A stretch of DNA of 64,000 nucleotides, taken from positions 769,637 through 833,636 of the forward strand of contig CM067449.1 in the NCBI GenBank assembly GCA_034508935.3, given 5' to 3'. The notes under the pieces were generated by a model. It saw nothing but the letters and a program-made list of their open reading frames with translations, had not been told where the DNA came from and ran no database searches. The DNA is from Berghia stephanieae (lineage: Eukaryota; Mollusca; Gastropoda; Nudibranchia; Aeolidiidae). The position numbers were made by a program, and so were the translations under genes. Shown here one piece after another: positions 45,989 to 61,300 of the stretch. Every line of letters starts with the position of its first letter. Positions within the stretch are counted from its first letter, which is position 1.

Positions 45989-46758
45989 CACTTAGTAGGG
46001 GCAAAGAGGAAGGGTGAAATTTATTGCCTAACCTCCGCACTACACTACATCTATTTATATTGTTTATTGATAAATTATGGGTGCCATGTCGGCTATTATG
46101 ATGCTTTAAAATTTTCATTGAACATGCCAACCTGTTTTTTTCATTTTTTTTCCATTAATTTTCTTTTTTTTTTTTTTTAGAAACCCGAGACCGGGTTGCC
46201 ACCTTGCCTGTTCTTGCCAAGTAGGTAGTAAAAGGGTGGATCAGAGAGCAGAGCAGGGAGATAGGAAGTAGATAAACACGAGGTATACAAATACAAAGCA
46301 ACATTGTGAGTGACAGGGACCTACAGTAGGCACTTGCAAGAATTTTTCAAAATAGTGGCTATGGGTATTAATTTAGCGTAGAAAAATAAAGGGGAGTGAA
46401 ACATTAACTAGAGTGAAAAAAGTATCGCTCTATCTCCACTGGTTAAAAAGTTATGACCGTTTATGTGGAGGAAAATCTCTATATAGCTTAATAGGAAAAA
46501 AATGTGACGAAAGCACAGCATCCCAATGCATAATCAAGTTTAATTCAGAAACAGCTTCAGATACAACTTTGAAATTTTTACATGTGGTAAATCATCTCTG
46601 TAATACATTGCAAACAGAAAATGAATTATTTATTGAGAAAGAAAAGTATAGTTTAGAGCTGAGACAGCTGAAATCAAGGAAAAATAGATCACGACATACA
46701 AATGAATGACCTATTGGAATTTTGGAAAAGTCAATAATAGAATATTTATTCACATGAA

Positions 46759-47141
46759 GATAAACCAAATACACCACTGAATCGGCGTCATTTAGTTGTT
46801 CACTTTGAACTTTTCAAAATGAAAATAGACCTCATAAAAGCAAAGATATGGACTGACAAATGTTTGAGGTGGTGTATTAGCCTACTCTACAGTCCTACAG
46901 ATGCCCAGTGTCAGTGACCGTGCTGTAGCCTATTTTTATTTCATTTCATGATAGACCAAATACACCACTGAATCGGCGTCATTTAGTTGTTCACTTTGAA
47001 CCTTTCATAATGAAAATAGACCTCATAAAAGCAAAGATATGGACTGACAAATGTTTGAGGTGGTGTATTAGCCTACAGTCTACAGTCCTACAGATGCCCA
47101 ATGTCAGTGACCGTGCTATAGCCTATTTTTATTTCATTTCA
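46759..47141. repeat. tandem duplication, about 191 bp unit
   Basis: The block from GATAAACCAAATACACCACT through TTTATTTCATTTCAT occurs twice (46759 and 46950), with few differences. It lies in the first intron of the Harbinger Myb-like gene. Confidence 0.9.
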
Positions 47142-47168
47142 TTAGTGACAAAGAAAAAATATATGTAC

Positions 47169-47283
47169 TTCTCTTTTTTTCGCACTGTCACGGAGTGCTG
47201 CAATCTCGACATAATTGTATTTTCCAGGAGGGCTGCAGTTTCAGGGTTTGAAAAGTTATAGTTTTTCTCTTGTTGAGCTCCAT
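47169..47283 (-). pseudogene. Harbinger Myb/SANT-like gene, exon 1
   Basis: The ATG at 47283, 311 bp from the right terminus, gives MELNKRK. After a one-base slip in an A run it continues NYNFSNPETAALLENTIMSR and LQHSVTVRKKEK. K-R-K-x-x-N-F-S-x-x-E-x-x-x-L is the usual start of the Harbinger Myb-like protein. The donor could not be fixed with certainty. Confidence 0.65.
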
Positions 47284-47830
47284 TTTCGTCAATGAATTTC
47301 AAAAGGAAATAGAATCTAAACAAAACGAAAGCGGATGTAGCGCTGATTAAATCTTTTGCGTCAGAAGAACCCAAACAGCAGCACAAAATAACCGATAGAG
47401 TCAAGGGATAGGTCAGGACTAGGTCAGGACTAGCCACGCCCATTTCTAGGCTAAAGCCCAGCTAGTCCGAGACTAAATAATGCTCATTGAATCCGATTTT
47501 TTTTAGACACTTACTAAGTTTGGGCTAAAGACTAGCTAGTCATTTACTAGACTAGTAAATTACTAAAGTTAGTCCGCGTTCATTAGAACGGGCCCAGAAG
47601 GCGGATTTTCTTCGATCTTTTTAGCCCGAAAGCAAATCGTTTAGCCCGTCAATATAAAAAATATCACTTCGATCTTAAAATAAAATACATATTTGAACTC
47701 AGCAGGTCCAAATTAACAAAGTCTACGCGTACACGCATCGATTTAATGCTTATCAACAAAATAAATTACATTTTAATCTTATTTATCTCATTCGTTTAAT
47801 GTGTAGTTTTGCCCGATTGATGAAAAAGTA

Positions 47831-47832
<2 letters not shown>

Positions 47833-47896
<64 letters not shown>
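47833..47896. repeat. (TC)n microsatellite
   Basis: Nearly pure TC, preceded by AAAAAGTAGGATC. The same leader precedes the (TC)n tract at 49138. Confidence 0.95.
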
Positions 47897-47898
<2 letters not shown>

Positions 47899-47959
47899 TT
47901 TAATTTTTTTTTTAAATTTAAAATATATCTCTCCCCATCCATCTCTCTCGCTCTCTATT

Positions 47960-48600
47960 TGTCACTGACTTTCTCTCTCTCTCTCTCTTTCTTTCCCCTT
48001 CTATCTTTCTTTCTCTCTCTCTCTCTCTCACTCTGTATGTCTGTCTGCCTCTCTCTCTCTCTCTCTCTCTCTCTGTCTGCCTATCTGCTGTTCTCTCTCT
48101 CTCTCTGTCTGCCTATCTGCCTCTATCTCTCTCTCTCTCTGTCTGTCTGCCTCTCTCTCTCTCTGTCTGCCTATCTGCCTCTCTCTCTCTCTCTCTGTCT
48201 GCCTATTTGCCTCTATCTCTCTCTCTCTCTCTGTCTGTCTGCCTATCTGCCTCTCTCTCTCTGTCTGTCTGCCTATCTCTCTCTCTGTCTGTCTGCCTAT
48301 CTGCCTCTCTTTCTCTCTGTCTGCCTATTTGCCTCTATCTCTCTCTGTCTGTCTGCCTATCTGCCTCTCTCTCTCTCTCTCTGTCTGCCTATTCTCTCTC
48401 TCTGTCTGTCTGCCTATCTGCCTCTCTCTCTCTCTCTCTCTGTCTGCCTATTTGCCTCTATCTCTCTCTGTCTGTCTGCCTATCTCTCTCTCTGTCTGCC
48501 TATTTGCCTCTATCTCTCTCTCTGCCTATCTACCTCTATCTCTCTCTGTCTGTCTGCCTATCTGCCTCTCTCTTTCTCTCTCTGTCTGTCTGCCTATCTG

Positions 48601-48648
<48 letters not shown>
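47960..48648. repeat. CT-rich minisatellite
   Basis: Degenerate repeats of words such as CTCTGTCTGCCTATCTGCCT of variable length. The long frames through it (up to 230 codons) are repeat artefacts. Confidence 0.9.
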
Positions 48649-49130
48649 TAATGAACAACGCGATTGGAAGTCCAAGTACTCTTAGTCTTAGTTCAGGGAA
48701 GCAACCTTGGATACATTATTATTAATTTGCACTATAGATTTTTATAAAATTCAAACTCTTCTGAGCCAGACGATTTTAATTATTGGTTTTTGTAAAAAGC
48801 ATACAACGGACATGTCTCTGTCGCTAAATATTGGTAACAGTAATAGCTGTCTCCTCCTCCATGTTACATGTTGCTGTTGGCTAGGGACCGCTTGTAACAC
48901 ACTTTATGATAATCACCATCTTCATCATCATAATCATCACAATCATCATCATCGTCGTCGTTATCCATTCTCCGCATCACCATCATCGTCCTCCTCCTCC
49001 TCATCATTATCATCATCATCGTTATCATTACCACCACCACCAGCTACCCCATCTTCTATTACTCATTCCCTCCTCCCACGTCTTCTTCCTCGCCTCCTCT
49101 TTCCTCTTTGTTAGCCTTATTACTTAAAAA
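48649..49130 (+). repeat. duplicated block, right copy
   Basis: It matches 31166-31620 from AATGAACAACGCGATTGGAA to CTTCCTCGCCTCCTCTTTCC. It also holds a SINE A scrap (ATGTTGCTGTTGGCTAGGGA, 48868-48905) that is absent from the left copy. Confidence 0.8.
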
Positions 49131-49135
49131 GTAGG

Positions 49136-49211
<76 letters not shown>

Positions 49212-49619
49212 ACGATCCTTTTAAACATATTCAAGACTATAGAGTATAACTATAAATTTGTTCTCTTTGTGTGTTTTTGTTTTTTATTTGGGGGGGGGGG
49301 GGGGGGGTTCGTTGGTTTTTTTTTTTTTTTTGTTTTTTTTTTTCTCCGGAGTCATATTGTTACGAACAAGAAATGCTCAAGGCAATACATTTTGAAGTCT
49401 CATTGTGTTCTAATTAAAATAATAATCTTAAAAGTGAGTAAAAGTAAATAAATAAAAATGTTAAAAGTAAAAGACACGGTAAGAATCTCGTCAAATTTGA
49501 TAAATCGGTTTCGAGAATTGAGATCTATTTCAGGCATAAATTTTATGCATGTCCATTTCTGATGATACCTATAATAAGCTCAGTATCAATGTCGTCAGTA
49601 AGACGATATTTGGTCCTTT
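49131..49619. other. non-coding, with (TC)n, poly-G and poly-T tracts
   Basis: (TC)n at 49138-49208, a G run at 49291-49307 and T runs to about 49342. No gene was recognised. Confidence 0.7.
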
Positions 49620-49966
49620 TTTGTTTTTGAGGGTTTTACGGCGCTTGCAACACATTAAGGTCATATAAGCGCCAGTAAAACGGAAGAAAATGGGATAGGA
49701 AAAGGTTCTAGAATTACAATTAAAGCACCCAAGAAAAAGTAAGACATAGGGGAACTGGGAACAAATAGGGATCAGATGTAGATTCCAAGAGCATACGACC
49801 AATGTACTTAGTTTGAGATCATCTATAAGTCTCATCCGGACACAAGCACAAAATCCAACAAAGAGGGACACACTCAAATGCTTTCATTGTAAAAAGGAAG
49901 AAAATGGGATAGTAAAAAGTTAAAGAAAAAGGTAAGACATAGGGGAACTGGGAACAAATAGGGATC
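49620..49966 (-). mobile_element. repeat D copy at the array edge
   Basis: The tail and middle of repeat D are present and it lacks the short TIR insertion found in the array units. It is joined at about 49891 directly to a partial sub-repeat. Confidence 0.7.
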
Positions 49967-50465
49967 GTTTGTTAGTTTGTTTTTAAGGGTTTTACGGCGT
50001 TTGTAACACATTTAGGTTATATCAGCGCCAGTAAAAAGGAAGAAAATGGGATAGTAAAAAGTTATAGAAAAAAGTAAGACATAGGGGAACTGGGAACAAA
50101 TAGGGATTGTTTGTTAGTTTGTTTTTAAGGGTTTTACGGCGTTTGTAACACATTTAGGTTATATCAGCGCCAGTAAAAAGGAAGAAAATGGGATAGTAAA
50201 AAGTTATAGAAAAAAGTAAGACATAGGGGAACTGGGAACAAATAGGGATCGTTTGTTTTTGTTTTTAAGGGTTTTACGGCGCTTGCAACACATTTAGGTT
50301 ATATCAGCGCCAGTAAAAAGGAAGAAAATGGGATAGTAAAAAGTTCTAGAATTACAATTATATAACCCAAGAGAGAGTAAGACAAAGGGGAATTGGGAAC
50401 AAAAAGGGATCAGATGTAGATTCCAAGAGCATACCATCAATGTACTTAGTTTGAGATCACCTATA

Positions 50466-50649
50466 GATAGAATGCGCTTGGCCAAGGAGTTCACAACATT
50501 GCCATCCGGAAGTATAACGGACCAACACACAAACTCTGTGTAACCATGAACTTTTATAGTCTGGTTAATACAGTTTAGTGAGAACAACTCACAAACGCGG
50601 ATGGCAAAAACAATAACAAAGGCCTGAGTGACGTCATCTGCATACTATC
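50466..50649. mobile_element. short TIR element inside repeat D (first of six array copies)
   Basis: The ends are GATAGAATGC and the inverse of GATAGTATGC, flanked by TATA on both sides. Removing it restores the CACCTATAAGTCTC seen in free copies of repeat D. It contains a TGACGTCA word (50629-50636). The same insertion recurs in every array unit. Confidence 0.75.
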
Positions 50650-50984
50650 TATAAGTCTCACCCAGACAAGTCTCACAAGTACAAGATCCAACAAAGAGGA
50701 ATATACTCAAATGCTTACATTATAAATTCAAAATAACACATATAATAATACATAACAGAGAGATGATTTACAAGGAAAAAAATATCATCTCCCAAAACAA
50801 TAACTATGCATTTGACTGTTTCCCTCCGAGCTAGGACTCCGGCCAGGGTCAGGACAAAACCAAGCCATCTCATTCCAAGACAGAGACAGAAAGCATGTTG
50901 GAAAAACAGATATAGGGGATAGAAGACACAGTATGTACCTCCCTGCCCACTATGGGAGGTCAGGAACCCCACACAGTTGGTCCT

Positions 50985-51886
50985 TTTTAAATATTTTTAT
51001 TTCCGGTGGACTGAAAACACAGTACCTTGAATTTATTCACGGCCAACTTCAGTTTGCTGCCTAAGCAACATGTAAACAAAAGGTTGGTTGGGTGCGCATG
51101 ACATTACTAAAGTTCGGGTCATTCATAAAAAAAGTCTGGGTCACGTTTGACGTCAAATGTTATTGTTTATTGGGGCACCTAATTATACAGCTCTATCAAC
51201 GAGGTGTTTTTATGAAATAATAGAGAACTCTGATTTCAAAATTCAAAGTAGGCAAATCTGAAAAAAAAGGATGACGTCATTATCTCTCAAATCTTCGGGT
51301 TGTATAATTTTAAGAGTATCTTATGATTTTCAACGACTCCAATTACTCCTGTTGAGCTCAAATTTTTTGCCTAAACCTCACAGACCTGTTCTTGCTTGTA
51401 GTTATGAACATTTCTGGTACATTTTGCTGCTAACTGCTACGTATGCTCTTCAGTCTTCAGCGTGGCATTTCATGCAAGAGATATTCCACCAAAAAAAAAA
51501 AACAACGCCTGCACTGATATCAGATCACCCTTTTCATTTTATTCTTCTGTTGTTATGTGTTATCTCTGTAAACACATTCTACAACATTGTGCATCGCCGC
51601 AGTCAATGAGCTGTGAATGCGAGTTGAATTATAACTTTTGTTGTATTAAAAAATCAAATGTACGTGGAGGCATACTGTTCATCCAGTCATTTTTATTCTA
51701 ATAATTATAACTCTGACGGCAGTAACAAGAGAAATCTCCGAAGAGATGGCAACAGGACATGCGTAGCAGTAGCAGTCGACACCTTCGGTAAAGATTTGAA
51801 AAGGTATGTATGAAATAGTGCCAGACGAAGCAAGAAGGTAAAATACTAGAAAAAAAAAACATCCCAAAAAATAAGGCTTCCTCTGG
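50985..51886. other. array spacer, unit 1
   Basis: Sequence of about 0.9 kb, from TTGGTCCTTTTTAAATATTT to GGCTTCCTCTGGAGA, unlike any repeat elsewhere in the window apart from the last 100 bases near 63900. It holds a second TGACGTCA word (51272-51279) and a poly-A run whose length varies among units. No coding potential was recognised. Confidence 0.7.
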
Positions 51887-54800
51887 AGATTGTTTGTTAG
51901 TTTGTTTTTAAGGGTTTTACGGCGCTTATGACATATTTAGGTTATATCAGCGCCAGTAAAAAGGAAGAAAATGGGATAGTAAAAAGTTCTAGAAAAAAGT
52001 AAGACATAGGGGAACTGGGAACAAATAGGGATCGTTTGTTTTTGTTTTTAAGGGTTATACGGCGCTTATGACATATTTAGGTTATATCAGCGCCAGTAAA
52101 AAGGAAGAAAATGGGATAGTAAAAAGTTCTAGAAAAAAGTAAGACATAGGGGAACTGGGAACAAATAGGGATCGTTTGTTTTTGTTTTTAAGGGTTTTAC
52201 GGCGCTTATGACATATTTAGGTTATATCAGCGCCAGTAAAAAGGAAGAAAATGGGATAGTAAAAAGTTCTAGAAAAAAGTAAGACATACGGGAACTGGGA
52301 ACAAATAGGGATCGTTTGTTTTTGTTTTTAAGGGTTTTACGGCGCTTGCAACACATTTAGGTTATATCAGCGCCAGTAAAAAGGAAGAAAATGGGATAGT
52401 AAAAAGTTCTAGAATTACAATTATAGAACCCAAGAGAGAGTAAGACAAAGGGGAATTGGGAACAAAAAGGGATCAGATGCAGATTCCAAGAGCATACCAT
52501 CAATGTACTTAGTTTGAGATCACCTATAGATAGAATGCGCTTGGCCAAGGAGTTCACAACATTGCCATCCGGAAGTATAACGGACCAACACACAAACTCT
52601 GTATAACCATGAACTTTTATAGTCTGGTTAATACAGTTTAGTGAGAACAACTCACAAACGCGGATGGCAAAAACAATAACAAAGGTCTGAGTGACGTCAT
52701 CTGCATACTATCTATAAGTCTCACCCAGACAAGTCTCACAAGTACAAGATCCAACAAAGAGGAATATACTCAAATGCTTACATTATAAATTCAAAATAAC
52801 ACATATAATAATACATAACAGAGAGATGATTTACAAGGAAAAAAATATCATCTCCCAAAACAATAACTATGCATTTGACTGTTTCCCTCCGAGCTAGGAC
52901 TCCGGCCAGGGTCAGGACAAAACCAAGCCATCTCATTCCAAGACAGAGACAGAAAGCATGTTGGAAAACAGATATAGGGGATAGAAGACACAGTATGTAC
53001 CTCCCTGCCCACTATGGGAGGTCAGGAACCCCACACAGTTGGTCCTTTTTAAATATTTTTATTTCCGGTGGACTGAAAACACAGTACCTTGAATTTATTC
53101 ACGGCCAACTTCAGTATGCTGCCTAAGCAACATGTAAACAAAAGGTTGGTTGGGTGCGCATGACATTACTAAAGTTCGGGTCATTTATAAAAAAAGTCTG
53201 GGTCACGTTTGACGTCAAATGACATTGTTTACGTTTGGGGCACCTAATTATACAGCTCTATCAACGAGGTGTTTTTATGAAATAATAGAGAACTCTGATT
53301 TCAAAATTCAAAGTAGGCAAATCTGAAAAAAAAGGATGACGTCATTATCTCTCAAATCTTCGGGTTGTATAATTTTAAGAGTATCTTATGATTTTCAACG
53401 ACTCCAATTACTCCTGTTGAGCTCAAATTTTTTGCCTAAACCTCACAGACCTGTTCTTGCTTGTAGTTATGAACATTTCTGGTACATTTTGCTGCTAACT
53501 GCTACGTATGCTCTTCAGTCTTCAGCGTGGCATTTCATGCAAGAGATATTCCACCAAAAAAAAAAAAAAACAACGCCTGCACTGATATCAGATCACCCCT
53601 TTTCATTTTATTCTTCTGTTGTTATGTGTTATCTCTGTTGTTAACACATTCTACAACATTGTGCATCGCCGCAGTCAATGAGCTGTGAATGCGAGTTGAA
53701 TTATAACTTTTGCTGTATTAAAAAATCAAATGTACGTGGAGGCATACTGTTCATCCAGTCATTTTTATTCTAATAATTATAACTCTGACGGCAGTAACAA
53801 GAGAAATCTCCGACGAGATGGCAACAGGACATGCGTAGCAGTAGCAGTCGACACCTTCGGTAAAGATTTGAAAAGGTATGTATGAAATAGTGCCAGACGA
53901 AGCAAGAACGTAAAATACTAGAAAAAAAAAAAAAAAACATCCCAAAAAAATAGGCTTCCTCTGGAGATTGTTTGTTAGTTTGTTTTTAAGGGTTTTACGG
54001 CGCTTATGACATATTTAGGTTATATCAGCGCCAGTAAAAAGGAAGAAAATGGGATAGTAAAAAGTTCTAGAAAAAAGTAAGACATAGGGGAACTGGGAAC
54101 AAATAGGGATCGTTTGTTTTTGTTTTTAAGGGTTTTACGGCGCTTGCAACACATTTAGGTTATATCAGCGCCAGTAAAAAGGAAGAAAATGGGATCGTAA
54201 AAAGTTCTAGAAAAAAGTAAGACATAGGGGAACTGGGAACAAATAGGGATCGTTTGTTTTTGTTTTTAAGGGTTTTACGGCGCTTGCAACACATTTAGGT
54301 TATATCAGCGCCAGTAAAAAGGAAGAAAATGGGATAGTAAAAAGTTCTAGAATTACAATTATAGAACCAAGAGAGAGTAAGACAAAGGGGAATTGGGAAC
54401 AAAAAGGGATCAGATGCAGATTCCAAGAGCATACCATCAATGTACTTAGTTTGAGATCACCTATAGATAGAATGCGCTTGGCCAAGGAGTTCACAACATT
54501 GCCATCCGGAAGTATAACGGACCAACACACAAACTCTGTATAACCATGAACTTTTATAGTCTGGTTAATACAGTTTAGTGAGAACAACTCACAAACGCGG
54601 ATGGCAAAAACAATAACAAAGGTCTGAGTGACGTCATCTGCATACTATCTATAAGTCTCACCCAGACAAGTCTCACAAGTACAAGATCCAACAAAGAGGA
54701 ATATACTCAAATGCTTACATTATAAATTCAAAATAACACATATAATAATACATAACAGAGAGATGATTTACAAGGAAAAAAATATCATCTCCCAAAACAA

Positions 54801-55786
54801 TAACTATGCATTTGACTGTTTCCCTCCGAGCTAGGACTCCGGCCAGGGTCAGGACAAAACCAAGCCATCTCATTCCAAGACAGAGACAGAAAGCATGTTG
54901 GAAAACAGATATAGGGGATAGAAGACACAGTATGTACCTCCCTGCCCACTATGGGAGGTCAGGAACCCCACACAGTTGGTCCTTTTTAAATATTTTTATT
55001 TCCGGTGGACTGAAAACACAGTACCTTGAATTTATTCACGGCCAACTTCAGTATGCTGCCTAAGCAACATGTAAACAAAAGGTTGGTTGGGTGCGCATGA
55101 CATTACTAAAGTTCGGGTCATTTATAAAAAAAGTCTGGGTCACGTTTGACGTCAAATGACATTGTTTACGTTTGGGGCACCTAATTATACAGCTCTATCA
55201 ACGAGGTGTTTTTATGAAATAATAGAGAACTCTGATTTCAAAATTCAAAGTAGGCAAATCTGAAAAAAAAGGATGACGTCATTATCTCTCAAATCTTCGG
55301 GTTGTATAATTTTAAGAGTATCTTATGATTTTCAACGACTCCAATTACTCCTGTTGAGCTCAAATTTTTTGCCTAAACCTCACAGACCTGTTCTTGCTTG
55401 TAGTTATGAACATTTCTGGTACATTTTGCTGCTAACTGCTACGTATGCTCTTCAGTCTTCAGCGTGGCATTTCATGCAAGAGATATTCCACCAAAAAAAA
55501 AAAACAACGCCTGCACTGATATCAGATCACCCCTTTTCATTTTATTCTTCTGTTGTTATGTGTTATCTCTGTAAACACATTCTACAACATTGTGCATCGC
55601 CGCAGTCAATGAGCTGTGAATGCGAGTTGAATTATAACTTTTGCTGTATTAAAAAATCAAATGTACGTGGAGGCATACTGTTCATCCAGTCATTTTTATT
55701 CTAATAATTATAACTCTGACGGCAGTAACAAGAGAAATCTCCGAAGAGATGGCAACAGGACATGCGTAGCAGTAGCAGTCGACACC

Positions 55787-58398
<2,612 letters not shown>

Positions 58399-61300
58399 TC
58401 GACACCTTCGGTAAAGATTTGAAAAGGTATGTATGAAATAGTGCCAGACGAAGCAAGAACGTAAAATACTAGAAAAAAAAAAACATCCCAAAAAAATAGG
58501 CTTCCTCTGGAGATTGTTTGTTAGTTTGTTTTTAAGGGTTTTACGGCGCTTATGACATATTTAGGTTATATCAGCGCCAGTAAAAAGGAAGAAAATGGGA
58601 TAGTAAAAAGTTCTAGAAAAAAGTAAGACATAGGGGAACTGGGAACAAATAGGGATCGTTTGTTTTTGTTTTTAAGGGTTATACGGCGCTTGCAACACAT
58701 TTAGGTTATATCAGCGCCAGTAAAAAGGAAGAAAATGGGATAGTAAAAAGTTCTAGAAAAAAGTAAGACATAGGGGAACTGGGAACAAATAGGGATCGTT
58801 TGTTTTTGTTTTTAAGGGTTTTACGGCGCTTGCAACACATTTAGGTTATATCAGCGCCAGTAAAAAGGAAGAAAATGGGATAGTAAAAAGTTCTAGAATT
58901 ACAATTATAGAACCCAAGAGAGAGTAAGACAAAGGGGAATTGGGAACAAAAAGGGATCAGATGTAGATTCCAAGAGCATACCATCAATGTACTTAGTTTG
59001 TGATCACCTATAGATAGAATGCGCTTGGCCAAGGAGTTCACAACATTGCCATCCGGAAGTATAACGGACCAACACACAAACTCTGTATAACCATGAACTT
59101 TTATAGTCTGGTTAATACAGTTTAGTGAGAACAACTCACAAACGCGGATGGCAAAAACAATAACAAAGGTCTGAGTGACGTCATCTGCATACTATCTATA
59201 AGTCTCACCCAGACAAGTCTCACAAGTACAAGATCCAACAAAGAGGAATATACTCAAATGCTTACATTATAAATTCAAAATAACACATATAATAATACAT
59301 AACAGAGAGATGATTTACAAGGAAAAAAATATCATCTCCCAAAACAATAACTATGCATTTGACTGTTTCCCTCCGAGCTAGGACTCCGGCCAGGGTCAGG
59401 ACAAAACCAAGCCATCTCATTCCAAGACAGAGACAGAAAGCATGTTGGAAAACAGATATAGGGGATAGAAGACACAGTATGTACCTCCCTGCCCACTATG
59501 GGAGGTCAGGAACCCCACACAGTTGGTCCTTTTTAAATATTTTTATTTCCGGTGGACTGAAAACACAGTACCTTGAATTTATTCACGGCCAACTTCAGTA
59601 TGCTGCCTAAGCAACATGTAAACAAAAGGTTGGTTGGGTGCGCATGACATTACTAAAGTTCGGGTCATTTATAAAAAAAGTCTGGGTCACGTTTGACGTC
59701 AAATGACATTGTTTACGTTTGGGGCACCTAATTATACAGCTCTATCAACGAGGTGTTTTTATGAAATAATAGAGAACTCTGATTTCAAAATTCAAAGTAG
59801 GCAAATCTGAAAAAAAAGGATGACGTCATTATCTCTCAAATCTTCGGGTTGTATAATTTTAAGAGTATCTTATGATTTTCAACGACTCCAATTACTCCTG
59901 TTGAGCTCAAATTTTTTGCCTAAACCTCACAGACCTGTTCTTGCTTGTAGTTATGAACATTTCTGGTACATTTTGCTGCTAACTGCTACGTATGCTCTTC
60001 AGTCTTCAGCGTGGCATTTCATGCAAGAGATATTCCACCAAAAAAAAAAAAAAAACAACGCCTGCACTGATATCAGATCACCCCTTTTCATTTTATTCTT
60101 CTGTTGTTATGTGTTATCTCTGTTGTTAACACATTCTACAACATTGTGCATCGCCGCAGTCAATGAGCTGTGAATGCGAGTTGAATTATAACTTTTGCTG
60201 TATTAAAAAATCAAATGTACGTGGAGGCATACTGTTCATCCAGTCATTTTTATTCTAATAATTATAACTCTGACGGCAGTAACAAGAGAAATCTCCGACG
60301 AGATGGCAACAGGACATGCGTAGCAGTAGCAGTCGACACCTTCGTAAGATTGAAAAGGTATGTATGAAATAGTGCCAGACGAAGCAAGAACGTAAAATAC
60401 TAGAAAAAAAAAAAAAACATCCAAAAAATAGGCTTCCTCTGGAGATTGTTTGTTAGTTTGTTTTTAAGGGTTTTACGGCGCTTATGACATATTTAGGTTA
60501 TATCAGCGCCAGTAAAAAGGAAGAAAATGGGATAGTAAAAAGTTATAGAAAAAAGTAAGACATAGGGAACTGGGAACAAATAGGGATCGTTTGTTTTTGT
60601 TTTTAAGGGTTTTACGGCGCTTTGCAAACACATTTAGGTTATATCAGCGCCAGTAAAAAGGAAGAAAATGGGATCGTAAAAAAGTTCTAGAAAAAAGTAA
60701 GACATAGGGGAACTGGGAACAAATAGGGATCGTTTGTTTTTGTTTTTAAGGGTTTTACGGCGCTTGCAACACATTTAGGTTATATCAGCGCCAGTAAAAA
60801 GGAAGAAAATGGGATAGTAAAAAGTTCTAGAATTACAATTATAAGAACCCAAGAGAGAGTAAGACAAAGGGGAATTGGGAACAAAAAGGGATCAGATGCA
60901 GATTCCAAGAGCATACCATCAATGTACTTAGTTTGAGATCACCTATAGATAGAATGCGCTTGGCCAAGGAGTTCACAACATTGCCATCCGGAAGTATAAC
61001 GGACCAACACACAAACTCTGTATAACCATGAACTTTTATAGTCTGGTTAATACAGTTTAGTGAGAACAACTCACAAACGCGGATGGCAAAAACAATAACA
61101 AAGGTCTGAGTGACGTCATCTGCATACTATCTATAAGTCTCACCCAGACAAGTCTCACAAGTACAAGATCCAACAAAGAGGAATATACTCAAATGCTTAC
61201 ATTATAAATTCAAAATAACACATATAATAATACATAACAGAGAGATGATTTACAAGGAAAAAAATATCATCTCCCAAAACAATAACTATGCATTTGACTG

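Noticed and set aside
46413-46709. 98-codon plus-strand frame with Lys/Glu-rich end
   Set aside because: No family was recognised. It lies in an intron of the opposite-strand Harbinger gene and has no splice or start support.
47959-48725. Frames of 118-230 codons rich in Leu, Ser and Cys
   Set aside because: They are translations of a CT-rich minisatellite and appear in all three forward frames.
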